Position numbers and translations under genes: made by a program
Part shown: positions 46,301 to 55,559 of the stretch, one piece after another
Position numbering within the stretch: position 1 is the first letter of the stretch
How the letters are laid out: the number at the start of each line of letters is the position of its first letter
From: Serripes groenlandicus
Lineage: Eukaryota; Mollusca; Bivalvia; Cardiida; Cardiidae
Length of the DNA: 64,000 nt
NCBI GenBank assembly: GCA_031761405.1
Contig: JASEVX010000001.1
Span: forward strand, 22,060,885-22,124,884
Direction of reading: 5' to 3'
The notes under the pieces: generated by a model
What the model was told of the DNA's origin: nothing
Database searches by the model: none
Seen by the model: the letters and a program-made list of their open reading frames with translations, nothing else

Positions 46301-49300
46301 CAAAGAAAATGTTTGGGATGAAATCTATAATGAATAATAAATGCCCAATCACGGCTTTGTTTACCAAAATTAATTAGCATAACCGGCGGGAAAAAAAATC
46401 ATATGACTTAATAATTGCGATTTCATTGGAAGAAATGAGAAATTGGGTCAATGACGTTAACGACCCGACGACCCGGATCAAGAGTGGACCCCGATGTTTA
46501 CATTCAACGCTGTTTACCGATTTCAAATTCTCAGTAGGGAACCATGATTAACATTGCGCAATTTAATATCAAAATGGCGGCTATGTTGTGAATAATACGG
46601 TAACACATGAAACAAATTTAACGTGTTTCATGTGTTACGGTATTATTCGCGTCATTGTTTTTAACATTATTTTATTTAACCCTTTCCCTCATACAACAAT
46701 TCTGCAGCAGACGACTTTGAACATATTTTGTAAAAAAATATAAATATTGGATAACCTAGCTATGACTAATTGGAAAACATTGTGGTAAAAGGAGCTATTG
46801 CTTGTTTTGATCAATTTCTTCTGTTGTCACTATGTTTTCAAAAAGCTGTCTGCTGCAGAGACGTCAGAGAGCGTCTATATGAGGGAAAGGGTTAATAACT
46901 TCATTGAACCTGATAAATTTGACTTTTGGTTAATAAAATTGAATCTTATTTAATATGTCGTTCTTTGTAAAACTGACACTCGTATCGTATGCCCTGTTTC
47001 GGTGAGGGACCTAAATCGGTGACCTCCAATTTGAAGAGTTTATACTACATCATTTGATTTTTTGGTCTCAAGTTTAAACATTTCTGTCACTAGCTTTTAA
47101 ATCTTTTGTAAATATGGATAAAATACATACATTTTATGCAGAATATTTCAAATAACCTAGTGAAAAATAATCTTGAAAAACTTTAGTACCAATTTTCTCA
47201 TATCTGTTAAGCTCCACCAAAAAAGTATATTTTTTCCAAATTTCATTTTTTTTTTAACTGAATGCTGAGGTCTTTTGCAACACAGTCATATGTTATTTGA
47301 ATTGGTCACTACCCTTAAATCATGTACACGGTGTGCTCTTCATATTATGTTTGTACAGAAGTAGAAAACAAAAATAATCATAAAACACTCATTGGCATCC
47401 GCGATATTTCGGGCTACCAGCTTCCAAATCTGGTAGCCCAGTGGGCTACCAAACAATTCTGAAATTTGTCGGACACTGAATAAGGGGTTCATCTATTTCA
47501 CCTAAAGTTCTCTTCAAAACTTCTGCTGCAATCAAAATGGGGGGTGACTTATTGTTTTTGCCCTGTCACACTTTCAACAAATCTGTAGCAGATGACTTGG
47601 AGAACATCTAGACAAGAGTATTGAATATCTCTACATGTATGAAAGTAGTATTACTGACAGAATTTGAAAACAGTGTGGCTAAAGTACAATTTCTTCTTTT
47701 GTCACAATGTTTTCAAAGGTCGCCTGCTGCAGATGCATCAGAAAGGGCTAATGAAACTTGGTAATCATGTGATACTCATGAATTTATGATTGACAACACA
47801 TAATTTTAGATCATATAATATACAGTCTATATATATACAGATCTCTAGATAAGGGGAATTTTTCATGTTCTAAAATGCTTATTTTGACATTCAAATCCTA
47901 TGCTGCGATAACTCAAAATAATCTTCTAAGTGAGAAGATTCTTTTAAGTACCCACAACATAGGTTTTGGTTGATTTATAAGAGATATATTGTCGGTAAAA
48001 GACCTGTTCACTCCCTCTTATCTAGTCCTCTGATATATATATATATATATATATACCAACATGTTTGAGTAAGCTTCCCTTGAACTTAAGACTTTTAAAA
48101 AGTATCAAAAAAGTTAGTTTAATGGGTTATAAAATGTTTTTCCCTATACATACGCAGTTTGACGCCTTTGCAGCAGACAATTCTTAAAAAAATAATTGTG
48201 ATTAAAAAGAAATTGGTCTTTTTACCTCAGAATTTCAATTCTATTCAATTATTAGTCCCCTATCGGTCAAAGACCGGTTTGGGGACTATAAGTTTGGTCG
48301 ATTCCGTCTGTCAGTCCCAACTAACCTTGTCCGGCCTGCATTTTAACCATGCATCATAGGATTTGAACTTGGCACAAACGTTCAACATGATGAGGTGGCC
48401 TGTCGCCCACAAGAACAAGGCCTGTACCTCAAATGTCAAGGTCACACTTAGAGCTCAAAGGTCAAAATGAGACTGTCTGTCTGTCTTGTCTGTCAGTGCC
48501 ACCTAACCTTGTCTGGGCCGCATCTGAACCATGCATCATAGAATTTGAAAGAAACTTGGCACAAACGTTCAGCATGATTAGGCGGTGTGTCGCGAGCAAG
48601 ACCCAGTCATGTACCTCAAATGTCAAGATCACACTTAGTGGTCAAAGGTCAAAATGAGTACTATTTGATAGGATAACCTTGTCCGGCCCACATTTCAACC
48701 ATGCATCATAGGATTTCAAAGAAACTTGGCACAAACGTTCACCATGATAGTGCGGCGTGTCGCACACAAGACCAAGGCCTGTACCTCAAAGGTCAAAATG
48801 AGTACTGTTTGATAGTACTACCTTGTCCGGCCCGCATCTCAACCATGCATCTTAGGATTTTCAAGTTACTGGACACACATGTTCACCATGATGAGGTTGC
48901 TTGTACCTCAAAGGTCAAGGTCACACTCAGAGGTCAAAGGTCAAAATGAGTACTGTTTATTGGTAGGGGACGTTTGTTTTGCTTGCAATACGACATTAAA
49001 TTGTTATAGTTTCATTTACGTGGATTTTTCATATCTTTGCCAGGATTTTAACAAAGTCAAATAAGGCAGATTTGATGTATGTGGGAAATTATTAAATTTG
49101 TTGTGACAATGCTAGTTTTTACTTTTTCTCTTTAGGACAAAAGGTTATGGAGAAGATATATCTATCTCTGGATCAACTATGCTTTGTATGAAGAACTGGA
49201 AACTGAGGACATCGACAAAACGAGAAGCGTTTATAAAGCATGCTTAGATATCATTCCACACAAAAAGTTCACCTTTGCAAAGATCTGGTTGTTGTTTGCT

Positions 49301-52300
49301 CAGTTTGAGGTACGACAGAAAGAGCTGCAGGCAGCTAGAAAGGTTCTGGTAAGTGTTGAGATGTTTATTATAAAAAAATGCCATAGCTATAAGTAAAAAC
49401 CTTTTTACTTTAGCACAGGAGGCAGAAAAAGAATTCATTTGTCTTGTGCTTAACCCTTTCCCACATACAACTAATCTGTATTGGACAACTTTGAAAAACA
49501 TCTAGGCCAAAATATGTGGGAACGGGTTAAATGGTTGCAAGAGACATAAACAGTTAATTTAATGTGATTTTCAGTAATCTGCTTTGAAAACATCAAAGCT
49601 TAAAATGTTATATCTTAAAAAGATAAAAGAGTTAATAAAAAGAGTATGGTAATTGCTTGGTCTGAGCAATTGCACGTTATAAAGGTCATGTTTTGTGTGG
49701 GTTTCAAAAGTCATATGCATCCACTGAAAATCTATAATTATGATTGTCTGTATTATTTGATAGGGTGTAGCCATCGGAAAATGTCCAAAGACCAAACTTT
49801 TCCGCGGCTATATAGACATGGAGTTACAGCTGAGAGAGTTTGAAAGGTGTAGGATACTGTATGAAAAGTTTCTTGAGTTTGGACCAGAAAACTGCATGTC
49901 TTGGATGAAGGTATGTGTATTTAGCAATCTCATTGAAATCTGACCAAAATACTTCTCTGTACGTATATAGGATGTGACGACACTGCATAAAACGTCTTTT
50001 ATCACCTTCACCAAATAGTTAAATCTGCACGGCGAGGGTAAATAAATCAATAGCCTGCCATAAAACGTCTCAAATTGACCCTATACAGTCAAACCTTTGT
50101 TAAGCAATTCCATGTCTAAAGCAATCACATTTTAAATTTCTCAATTACTCATTTACTGCATAAACAATAATGCAATTAAAGACCACATGTGAAGAAAGAC
50201 CAGATTTTTCTCTTCCCATGGGAGGTTTTTGAACACAGGTTGGAATGTACATTTAAAAATTCCTGAACAATCGGTAATCACCGCTTCTCTATCTATATTA
50301 TTTATATTGGTAATCTCCCATGTTGGTACCAAACGTTTTTGAAGGCGACAATTTGATTGGCTGATGTAGAGGTCAGTATGAGACGACCTGTAATAGGTTT
50401 CAGATCTATATGCAGCAAAATTCAGTATTTAATTACCTATATTCTGCTGTGCTTATAAACTTATTAGCTCACTTGAGCACAAAGTGCTAATGGTTAGCTA
50501 AAAAGATTATCCTTTGTCTGTTGTTTGGACAAATACTTGATTTTCAACATCTTTCCTTCTGTTACTATTAGCCCAATTGTTATGGAACTTTCACTCCTAA
50601 GCCAAATACTATTACAACTGATTTAATGTTCATGGTGAGTTCTTTATGATATTCTGTCAATGTTCGATGATTTACCTAAATTCTTTGGATCGCACCATAT
50701 TTGTTTTCTCATATAGTCTTGCGATCTTGACAGAGCAGGAGTTCGTCTTGTTTTCAAAAGGCAGTTCTTTGCAATCTTTGGCTTTTGCAATTAAAAAGGA
50801 ATCAACCATATAAAAAATTCTGACCTGTTCATTTGCAGTATGCTGAGTTAGAAGCTATTCTAGGAGACATGGACAGAGGACGGGCTATCTATGAACTAGC
50901 AGTCTCCCAGAAACAACTGGATATGCCTGAAGTATTATGGAAGGCTTACATAGACTATGAAATAGAGCAGGAGGAGTACAACAACGTGAGGAACCTATAC
51001 AGACGATTGTTAAAGAGGACGCAGCATGTTAAGGTACTTTTTTAGCTTGTTTGTTTTTCGAAGAAAAAAACTTGGGGTATTATGATACCCTTGGCGTCGT
51101 CAAAACTTTAACCTTACCTCATAACTCATAATACATTCAACAATTGAACTTGATACGCATGTTCCTAGGAGTTGTAGTATATGGGTAAAGATTAAATGTT
51201 GTTATTTGTCATATTATTTTAGCCTTCCAGATTGAAAGTATTAAAAAAGAATTATATTAATTGAATCGGTTAGATCATAGAGCAGTACATATTTATGAAC
51301 TAAGGACAAACTTGCTCATTTCTGTTTTTCCTGTTATTTTCTTTCTCAGGTGTGGATAAGTTTTGCTCATTTTGAAAAGTCTACCGGGGAACCTGAGTGT
51401 ACAAAGAATGCTCGACAAGTATATCAAGAAGCCTCATCCACATTAAAAAGTTCGGAAGAAAAAGAGGAACGGCTCATGGTTTTGGAGGCATGGCAGGGAT
51501 TTGAGGTACCAATTGTCTTGTTATAAAACATCTTTTATTTCGTCTTTTAACCCATTCCCACATATAGACGCTTTCTGACGCCTTTGCAGCAGACAGCTTT
51601 TTTAAAACATAGTGACAAAAGAAGAAATTGCTCAAAACGTGCAATTTCTCCTTTTGCCACAATGTTTTCCACTTTCAGTCATAGGTATCCATTCAATTAT
51701 AGAGATTTTCTATTTTTTGACAAAATATGTTCAAAGTTGTCTGCTGCAGAATTGTTGTATGAGGGAAAGGAAGGGAGAAATTACTACCATTTTGAAGTCG
51801 TAATTAGCAATTTTTAGATCATCTGTTTTTCGAAGAAAAAAAGTCAGCCTATTGGGATACCCTTAGCGACATTGTCGTCACAAAACTTGAACCTTACCTC
51901 ATAACTAAAAACCGTTCAACGTTTTCGAATCAAACTTGGTATGCATGTCTATACCAAGTCGCATAACTTTAATTATTATCCAAAAAAACGGACAAGCGTT
52001 GGCTATGCTTTTGTTCCATGTTCCACAATGTTTTTCCAAAGTCTTCTGCTGCAGAGGCGTCAGAAAGTGTCTGTATGTGGGAAAGGAATTAAAGCAATGA
52101 TTTTTGGAGTTATATCAGGGCATTTCCTGGGTAAATTACTAGTACTACAAGTATGCATCAGTGTTAATGCTATCCTGCAAACCTGACCACCAAGGAAGGG
52201 AGCAATTACTACCATTTGGAATTCTTTTTAATAAGCAATTTTTAGATCATCTGTTTTTCAAAGAAAAAAAGTGGGGCTATTGTGATACCCTTAGCGTTGT

Positions 52301-54648
52301 CGTCGTCACAACACTTGAACCTTACCTCATAATCCAAAAACTGTTCACTATTTTTAAATCAAACAAATGTTCCTAGGAACAATATGTATGTCTGTACCAA
52401 GTCCAATAACTATGGCTTTAATTATTTCTTAGAAATGCCCATTTTACGACTGAGAAAACAATGTATAAGTGTTAGCGTTCGCTGCGTTCTTGTTTCATGT
52501 GCCGCAATGTTTTTCCATAGTCGAGTGCCGGTAGCTCAGTCGGTAACAACGTGGGCTGTCAATCCAATTGCCAAAAGTCATTGTGACATACGGCATTCGT
52601 TATCCACCAATGGGCTAAGTCTATGTGGAAAAGCAGCCAGTTGCTTGGGAAGATTGTTGTGTGAAATACTGGTGTGAGAAAACCAGGAAACACATGAGTA
52701 GGTGAACTGGCCGCCGTGATATGACTTGAGAAATTGTTAAAAACAATCAATCAATTTTCCAAAGTCTTCTGCTTTAGAGGGGTCAGAAAGCGTCTGTAAC
52801 AGTAGGTGGGAAAGGAAGAAAAGCAATGATATTTGGACAACCTAAAAGAACAAATTACACATCTTATTGATTGGTTAAAAAAATAAAATACATTGCTACC
52901 CAGTGAAGGAGCTAATTTCAATGTTTTGCATACCATCCTCTGACTGCAGCTCTATGGTAAACACAGTTTAACAACAAATCTGAAGCAGACGACTTTGAAA
53001 ACATTTATTCAAAGCAAAAACAAGTAACATCTCTTTAAATGAGGTTATAAGTACTGAATTCTTTTGAAAACCTTGTGGCAAAAGGAGAAATTGCTTGTTT
53101 TCAGCCATTTCTCCTTTTGTCTCAATGGTTTTTAATGGAAGTCTGCTGTAGAGGCATCAGAAAGCATCTATATGTGGGAAAGGGTAAACCTTATCTTATT
53201 CCCACATACAACAAATCTGCAGCAGAAAACATCTAAGAAATAATTTTGAAAATCTAATTATTTAATAGAGTTGAAAACATCGGTGCAAAAGCAGAAATAG
53301 CTCATATTGAGCAATTTATCCTTTTGCCACAGTGTTTTTCAAGGTCGTTTGCTGTGGTGTGTCAGCAAAGCATTTGTGTGGCACAGGCTTAACCGTATAT
53401 AGACTTCCCATAGTGTTGCGCTCAGTGGATGATATGGTTTTATATCGAAAAAAAAAAGATTCTCTGAAATGACTGGTCTGATTTCAAAATATCTTTTATG
53501 AAACAGGAAGAGAGTGGAGATGAAGAATCACAGAAAGAGGTGGAAAAGTTGCTGCCACAAAAAGTTAAAAAACGCAGGAAAATACAGACAGATGACGGGG
53601 TAAGGATTTCGATTTTCTTTGACCTGTTTTATGGTTTCCTGCTCTGACAAGTTGAGTGTTTGTGATAATTTGCATATTCCTATTTCAAGTCTAACCTACC
53701 ATACACAGACTCAGTGACAGAATATTCATCTTTTACTTAAACCTTTCCCTCATATAGACGCTTTCTGACGCCTCTGCAGCAGACAGCTTTTTGAAAACAT
53801 AGTAACAAAAGAAGAAATTGCACAAAACGTGCAATTTCTCCTTTTGTCACAATGTTTTCCACTTTTAGTCATAGGTTATCCATTCAATTATAGAGATTTT
53901 CCATTATTTGACAAAATACGTTCAAAGTCGTCTGCTGCAGAATTGTCATATGAGGGAAAGGGTTAACCCTTTCCCCACAAACAACAATTCTGCAGCAGAC
54001 GACTTTAAAAACATATTGGCAAAAATGTGAAATATTTCCATAAATTAGAGTTTAATCATTGAAAAGAGTTGGAAACATTGTGGCAAAAGGAGAAATTGCT
54101 CATCATGATAATATTAGAAAACATCATGAGTGGAGGAACGATTGCTTAGTATGAGCAGTCTCTCCTCTTTTCACAATGTTTTTAAAAAAAACTATGTCCT
54201 ATGTCAATCTGTATAAGGGAAAGGATTAACATTCCAGACCATTTTGACCCTTTCTCACATTTAACAAATCTGCAGCGGACAAATTTGATAACATATAGGC
54301 AAACATAAAGTATCTCTATTAAATAAATGATAATTATTGAATGGAGTTGAAAACATTGTGGTGTAAAGAGAAATTACTCTTTTCTTTTCAAAATTGCCTG
54401 ATGCAAACGCCGTCAAAATTCGTCTGCATGTGGGAAAAGGATGCATACAAATTCTTGTTTTCTTTCAGTCCGAGGCTGGGTGGGAGGAATACTATGACTA
54501 CATCTTCCCAGACGAGACAGCAGCCAAGCCTAACCTCAAACTATTGGCCATGGCTAAAATGTGGAAAAAGCAGCAACCGGATGAGAAGGAGGAGGAGTCT
54601 AGTGAGGACAGTGATCAGGAGGAGGCTATGGATCAAACTGGAGATTGA
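33757..54648 (+). CDS. CRNKL1: Crooked neck-like protein 1, HAT-repeat spliceosome scaffold, 16 coding exons, complete
   Basis: Exons: 33757-33816, 35285-35374, 36578-36640, 38101-38192, 39429-39512, 40885-41003, 42018-42140, 42887-43065, 44553-44714, 45549-45677, 49136-49348, 49764-49910, 50839-51033, 51350-51505, 53507-53599, 54469-54648 (TGA). They sum to 2085 nt, 694 residues, close to the usual length of the family. Every phase closes. The N-terminus has the conserved MPKVAKVKNK and [18 protein letters not shown]; the body is a run of HAT (half-a-TPR) repeats such as NWIKYAxx[43 protein letters not shown]; the C-terminus has [24 protein letters not shown] and an acidic tail. The family (yeast Clf1/Syf3) is a scaffold of the Prp19-associated complex needed for spliceosome activation. 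Intron 7 is U12-type AT-AC; intron 1 has the weak donor GTCTGA. A downstream ATG (33760) is an alternative start. AATAAA signals at 55514 and 55942 are possible poly(A) signals; neither is proven. Confidence 0.97.
33873..34363. repeat. CT-rich polypyrimidine tract with pure (TC)43 run
   Basis: Starts 57 bp after the CRNKL1 exon 1 donor. Contains an approximately 99-bp duplicated module (AACGTCCACCAAACAA at 33860 and 33960, and CACTTTTAAATGTCT three times), then an uninterrupted TC run at 34249-34334. Ser/Leu-rich ORFs here are artefacts. Confidence 0.95.
34774..34884. mobile_element. MITE-TTAA, fragment, CRNKL1 intron 1
   Basis: CCCTTTTTCACCTGCAGGC left arm, ACGACTTTTGAAGACATTGTG, GTGTCTGCTAC right scrap. 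Confidence 0.65.
36370..36500. mobile_element. MITE-TTAA, left two-thirds, CRNKL1 intron 2
   Basis: CCCTTTCCCACATATAAACG to CCTTTTGCCACATTGTTCTC; the right end is missing. Confidence 0.75.
36675..37440. repeat. Tandem repeat element, ~155-bp units, CRNKL1 intron 3
   Basis: Begins AGCTCTACTTTTGAAAAAAAG. Three diverged units share CTTTAGAAGCCTTTGTCCAA, GTATTGGCAT and GCCATAT...AGTCACTCAAGAG, from about 36908. Weak relatives of the flank (CGTCGTC...AACCTTACCTCATAA) occur at 42200, 51040, 51820 and 52245. The ORF at 36739-37077 is a shadow. Confidence 0.7.
37468..37607 (+). mobile_element. tRNA-derived SINE, 3' part only, CRNKL1 intron 3
   Basis: CAGTTAGTTGCTTTGAAAG to GCATCAATCAATCAAG. Confidence 0.75.
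37610..38100. other. CRNKL1 intron 3, remaining part with a diverged direct duplication
   Basis: TGATCTTGTAGATAA and GGCTATTGCTAGTTTTT occur twice (37850-37890 and 37983-38025), a ~130-bp direct repeat with ATACATGTATATATAT after each. Confidence 0.65.
38234..38434. mobile_element. MITE-TTAA, diverged, CRNKL1 intron 4
   Basis: TTGACCCTTTCCCACATAC left; TAGGAAAAGTTTAA right. Confidence 0.8.
39038..39258 (+). mobile_element. tRNA-derived SINE, second family, 15-bp target duplication, CRNKL1 intron 4
   Basis: Head GTGGTCGAGTGGTTAGC (A box, Leu/Ser-tRNA-like) and GGGTTCGATCCCC (B box). Flanked by TAGTTCCATCCTTAG at 39023-39037 and 39259-39273. Confidence 0.9.
39549..40467 (-). mobile_element. 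Tandem-core element, Helitron/HINE-like (inferred), CRNKL1 intron 5
   Basis: Minus orientation. The 3'-type end (GCTCACCTGAGCTTTGCTCAAGG) is at low coordinates, about five ~160-bp units with AACATGGCCGCCAGG and TTTTCAAATAATTTTGTAG follow, and the 5'-type palindrome GGGCCATCATGGCCC, CTCTTGTT is at 40446-40466. The ORF at 39837-40172 is a shadow. Confidence 0.82.
40523..40690. mobile_element. MITE-TTAA, right end missing, CRNKL1 intron 5
   Basis: TTAACCCTTTCCCACATAA left; centre GAAATTGATGATAACAAGC. Confidence 0.8.
41080..41580. repeat. AGTACTC-rich stretch, CRNKL1 intron 6
   Basis: Many short AGTACT / GAGTACT palindromic words between 41160 and 41560, giving an irregular self-complementary region. 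No known family recognised. Confidence 0.55.
41638..41840. mobile_element. MITE-TTAA, degenerate, CRNKL1 intron 6
   Basis: CCACTTACAACAAATCTGCAG left and TTATTTGCTGCAGATTCATC right; terminal TTAA lost. Confidence 0.7.
42141..42886 (+). other. U12-type AT-AC intron (CRNKL1 intron 7)
   Basis: 5' splice site ATATCCTTTT at 42141-42150 equals the U12 consensus. Branch-site TTCCTTAAC at 42869-42877 equals the U12 branch consensus, with its branch A 10 nt before the terminal AC at 42885-42886. Joining across it gives [14 protein letters not shown], which restores the HAT repeat; no GT-AG choice does so as cleanly. Phase 1, splits Phe211. A MITE-TTAA sits inside. Confidence 0.93.
42478..42673. mobile_element. 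MITE-TTAA inside the U12 intron
   Basis: TTAA left, TTGA right; hairpin centre partly lost. Confidence 0.85.
43446..43657 (-). mobile_element. tRNA-derived SINE, diverged, CRNKL1 intron 8
   Basis: Antisense body CCAATACTCTACACAACATTC and B-box-like GGGGTTCAAAC; tRNA head eroded. Confidence 0.75.
43730..43860. mobile_element. TCTAGATAAGG-type MITE, degenerate
   Basis: GAGTACCCACAGCATA centre and right end TTGTATCTAGATCTCTGATG. Confidence 0.55.
44081..44302. mobile_element. MITE-TTAA, full length, CRNKL1 intron 8
   Basis: Left end GTAAACCCTTTCCTACATAC, right GGAAAAGGGTTAA. Confidence 0.88.
45117..45296. mobile_element. MITE-TTAA, left end eroded, CRNKL1 intron 9
   Basis: CATACAACACATCTGCAGC to TATGTGGGACAAGGTTAA. 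Confidence 0.82.
45693..47474. mobile_element. 1.78-kb inverted-repeat element with GTCCGACAAAT ends, CRNKL1 intron 10
   Basis: Ends GTCCGACAAAT / ATTTGTCGGAC, each followed inward by repeated GGGCTACC words (four at the left end, three at the right). It starts 15 bp after the exon 10 donor. No coding region recognised; a MITE-TTAA is nested at 46676-46895. A palindrome GTAACACATGAAACA...TGTTTCATGTGTTAC lies at 46600-46640. Superfamily unknown. Confidence 0.75.
46676..46895. mobile_element. MITE-TTAA, full length, nested in the 1.78-kb element
   Basis: TTAA at both edges, so it is younger than its host element. Confidence 0.93.
47562..47752. mobile_element. MITE-TTAA, degenerate, CRNKL1 intron 10
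   Basis: CTTTCAACAAATCTGTAGCAG to CAGATGCATCAGAAAGGGC. Confidence 0.7.
47840..48038. mobile_element. TCTAGATAAGG-type MITE, CRNKL1 intron 10
   Basis: GATCTCTAGATAAGGGG left, CCCTCTTATCTAGTCCTCTG right. Single hairpin centre, followed by an (AT)n run. Confidence 0.8.
48136..49095. mobile_element. MITE-TTAA split by a later insertion
   Basis: Left part 48136-48252 ends CAATTCTATTCAATTATTA; the right part resumes near 49006 (TAGTTTCATTTACGTGG) and ends TGATGTATGTGGGAAATTATT. Confidence 0.78.
48253..49005. mobile_element. Hairpin-ended element with ~170-bp tandem core, nested in a MITE
   Basis: Starts with the hairpin TAGTCCCCTATCGGTC / GACCGGTTTGGGGACTA. The core has about four units with TTGTCCGGCC, CAACCATGCATCATAGGATT and AAGGTCAAAATGAGTACTGT; near the end TGGTAGGGGACG mirrors the start. 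Small ORFs at 48433-49064 are shadows of the core. Confidence 0.78.
49450..49530. mobile_element. MITE-TTAA, 81-bp deletion derivative, CRNKL1 intron 11
   Basis: Both TTAA ends kept, almost the whole interior lost. Confidence 0.88.
49911..50838. other. CRNKL1 intron 12, no MITE recognised
   Basis: Contains a short GTGACGACACTGCATAAAACG / CATAAAACGTCTC direct repeat and a TTAGCTCACTTGAGC start-like scrap of a tandem-core element at 50463-50480. Confidence 0.45.
51547..51772. mobile_element. MITE-TTAA, CRNKL1 intron 14
   Basis: TTAACCCATTCCCACATATAG left; right end TATGAGGGAAAGGAAGGG. Hairpin TTGCTCAAAACGTGCAATTT. Confidence 0.88.
51810..52500. repeat. Two diverged copies of a ~400-bp intronic repeat, CRNKL1 intron 14
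   Basis: AGCAATTTTTAGATCATCTG, then TTTTTC(G/A)AAGAAAAAAAGT and GATACCCTTAGCG(A/T), ACCTTACCTCATAA, AAC(C/T)GTTCA occur from 51806 and from 52231; related to 51040 and 42200. A MITE right-end scrap (52015-52092) is included between them. Confidence 0.7.
52015..52092. mobile_element. MITE-TTAA, right-end fragment
   Basis: CCACAATGTTTTTCCAAAG to GTATGTGGGAAAGGAATTAA. Confidence 0.75.
52490..52812. mobile_element. MITE-TTAA right-end fragment split by a SINE
   Basis: TGCCGCAATGTTTTTCCATAG before and TTTCCAAAGTCTTCTGC...GGTGGGAAAGG after the SINE. Confidence 0.8.
52523..52755 (+). mobile_element. tRNA-derived SINE inserted in a MITE, 11-bp target duplication
   Basis: A box TAGCTCAGTCGGTAACAACG; the B-box region is deleted (jumps from CTGTCAATCCA to ATTGCCAAAAG). 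TTTCCATAGTC at 52512-52522 and TTTCCAAAGTC at 52756-52766 flank it. Confidence 0.9.
52968..53188. mobile_element. MITE-TTAA, left end eroded, CRNKL1 intron 14
   Basis: AACAACAAATCTGAAGCAGACG to TATGTGGGAAAGGGTAAA. Confidence 0.82.
53195..53394. mobile_element. MITE-TTAA, adjacent second copy, CRNKL1 intron 14
   Basis: TATTCCCACATACAACAAATC to GTGGCACAGGCTTAA. Confidence 0.82.
53737..53966. mobile_element. MITE-TTAA, full length, first of three in CRNKL1 intron 15
   Basis: TTAA at both edges; shares its right TTAA with the next copy. Confidence 0.94.
53963..54229. mobile_element. MITE-TTAA, second in CRNKL1 intron 15
   Basis: TTAACCCTTTCCCCACAAAC to AAGGGAAAGGATTAA. The centre is rearranged, with two CTCATCATGA / TTAGTATGAGCAG segments. 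Confidence 0.85.
54244..54442. mobile_element. MITE-TTAA, third in CRNKL1 intron 15
   Basis: GACCCTTTCTCACATTTAAC to TGCATGTGGGAAAAGGATG; it ends 26 bp before exon 16, so it abuts or supplies part of the acceptor region. Confidence 0.82.
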
Positions 54649-54726
54649 GTTGTTTTTGCTGATTCCTCATTAGAGTTATTGAATGGTTGATGCTTTCCCA
54701 TGTACAAAAAATCTTAAGATGTCTGT

Positions 54727-54964
54727 CAAAGTATATTGACGCTTTCCCAGATACAAAACAACCTTCAGCTGACGTCTTTCAAAGAATATAGGCAAAAAAT
54801 GTGAAAAATCTCTATAAATGAAAGTATTATTATTGAATAGAGTTGAAAACATTTTGGAATAGGAGATATTGCACATTATGAGCATCTCTCTGTTTGCCAT
54901 AATGTTGTCAAAAGTTGTCTTCTACAGAGGCATCAGAAAGCATCTGTATGTGGGAAAGGGTTAA
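54727..54964. mobile_element. MITE-TTAA just after the CRNKL1 stop (probable 3' UTR)
   Basis: ACGCTTTCCCAGATACAAAAC to GTATGTGGGAAAGGGTTAA, 79 bp past the TGA; a second left-end scrap (GATGCTTTCCCATGTAC) precedes it. Confidence 0.85.
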
Positions 54965-55252
54965 CCTGATATGTTATTTTACAAGTTTTCTGCTCGGAAA
55001 ACATCTGTGAAATTATTTTGAAAGGCTAATCAATTGAATGTCTAGTTTTGATATAGAGCTATAAACATTGTTTGGTAATGGAGAATTTTTTTAAAAATGA
55101 GCAGTTACTCCTCCAACGATATTTATCATTCTTTATCAGGAAAGGGTGTACTGTTACCTATGCAATATTTTACAAGTTGTAGTCTTTGAAGTCATCTGAG
55201 AAACTCAATGTATCATCTGGAATATTGGAAGTATAATTTTTGATACAGAATA

Positions 55253-55502
55253 TTGTTTGATTTATTGATTGATTGGGGTTGAACGCCGTTTTAAACAATT
55301 TTTCATCTACTTATGTGTTTTCTGACTCTCATACCAGTACTCCTTACAACAGACTCTACAAGCAACTGGCTGCTTTTACACATAGACTGTTAGCCCATTG
55401 GTGGAAGACGAATGACGCTTGTCACAGTGACTTTTGTCAAACCTAGGAAATAATTTTGACCGAGCTTGGGTTCCAACGCACTGACAGCTACCAGGGCCCG
55501 GC
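55253..55502 (-). mobile_element. tRNA-derived SINE with 12-bp target duplication
   Basis: TGATACAGAATA at 55241-55252 and 55503-55514; body antisense, with part of the tRNA head deleted. Confidence 0.88.
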
Positions 55503-55559
55503 TGATACAGAATAATAAAACAACAACATTGTATTAAATAGAAAAAGTATTTAATTTTG

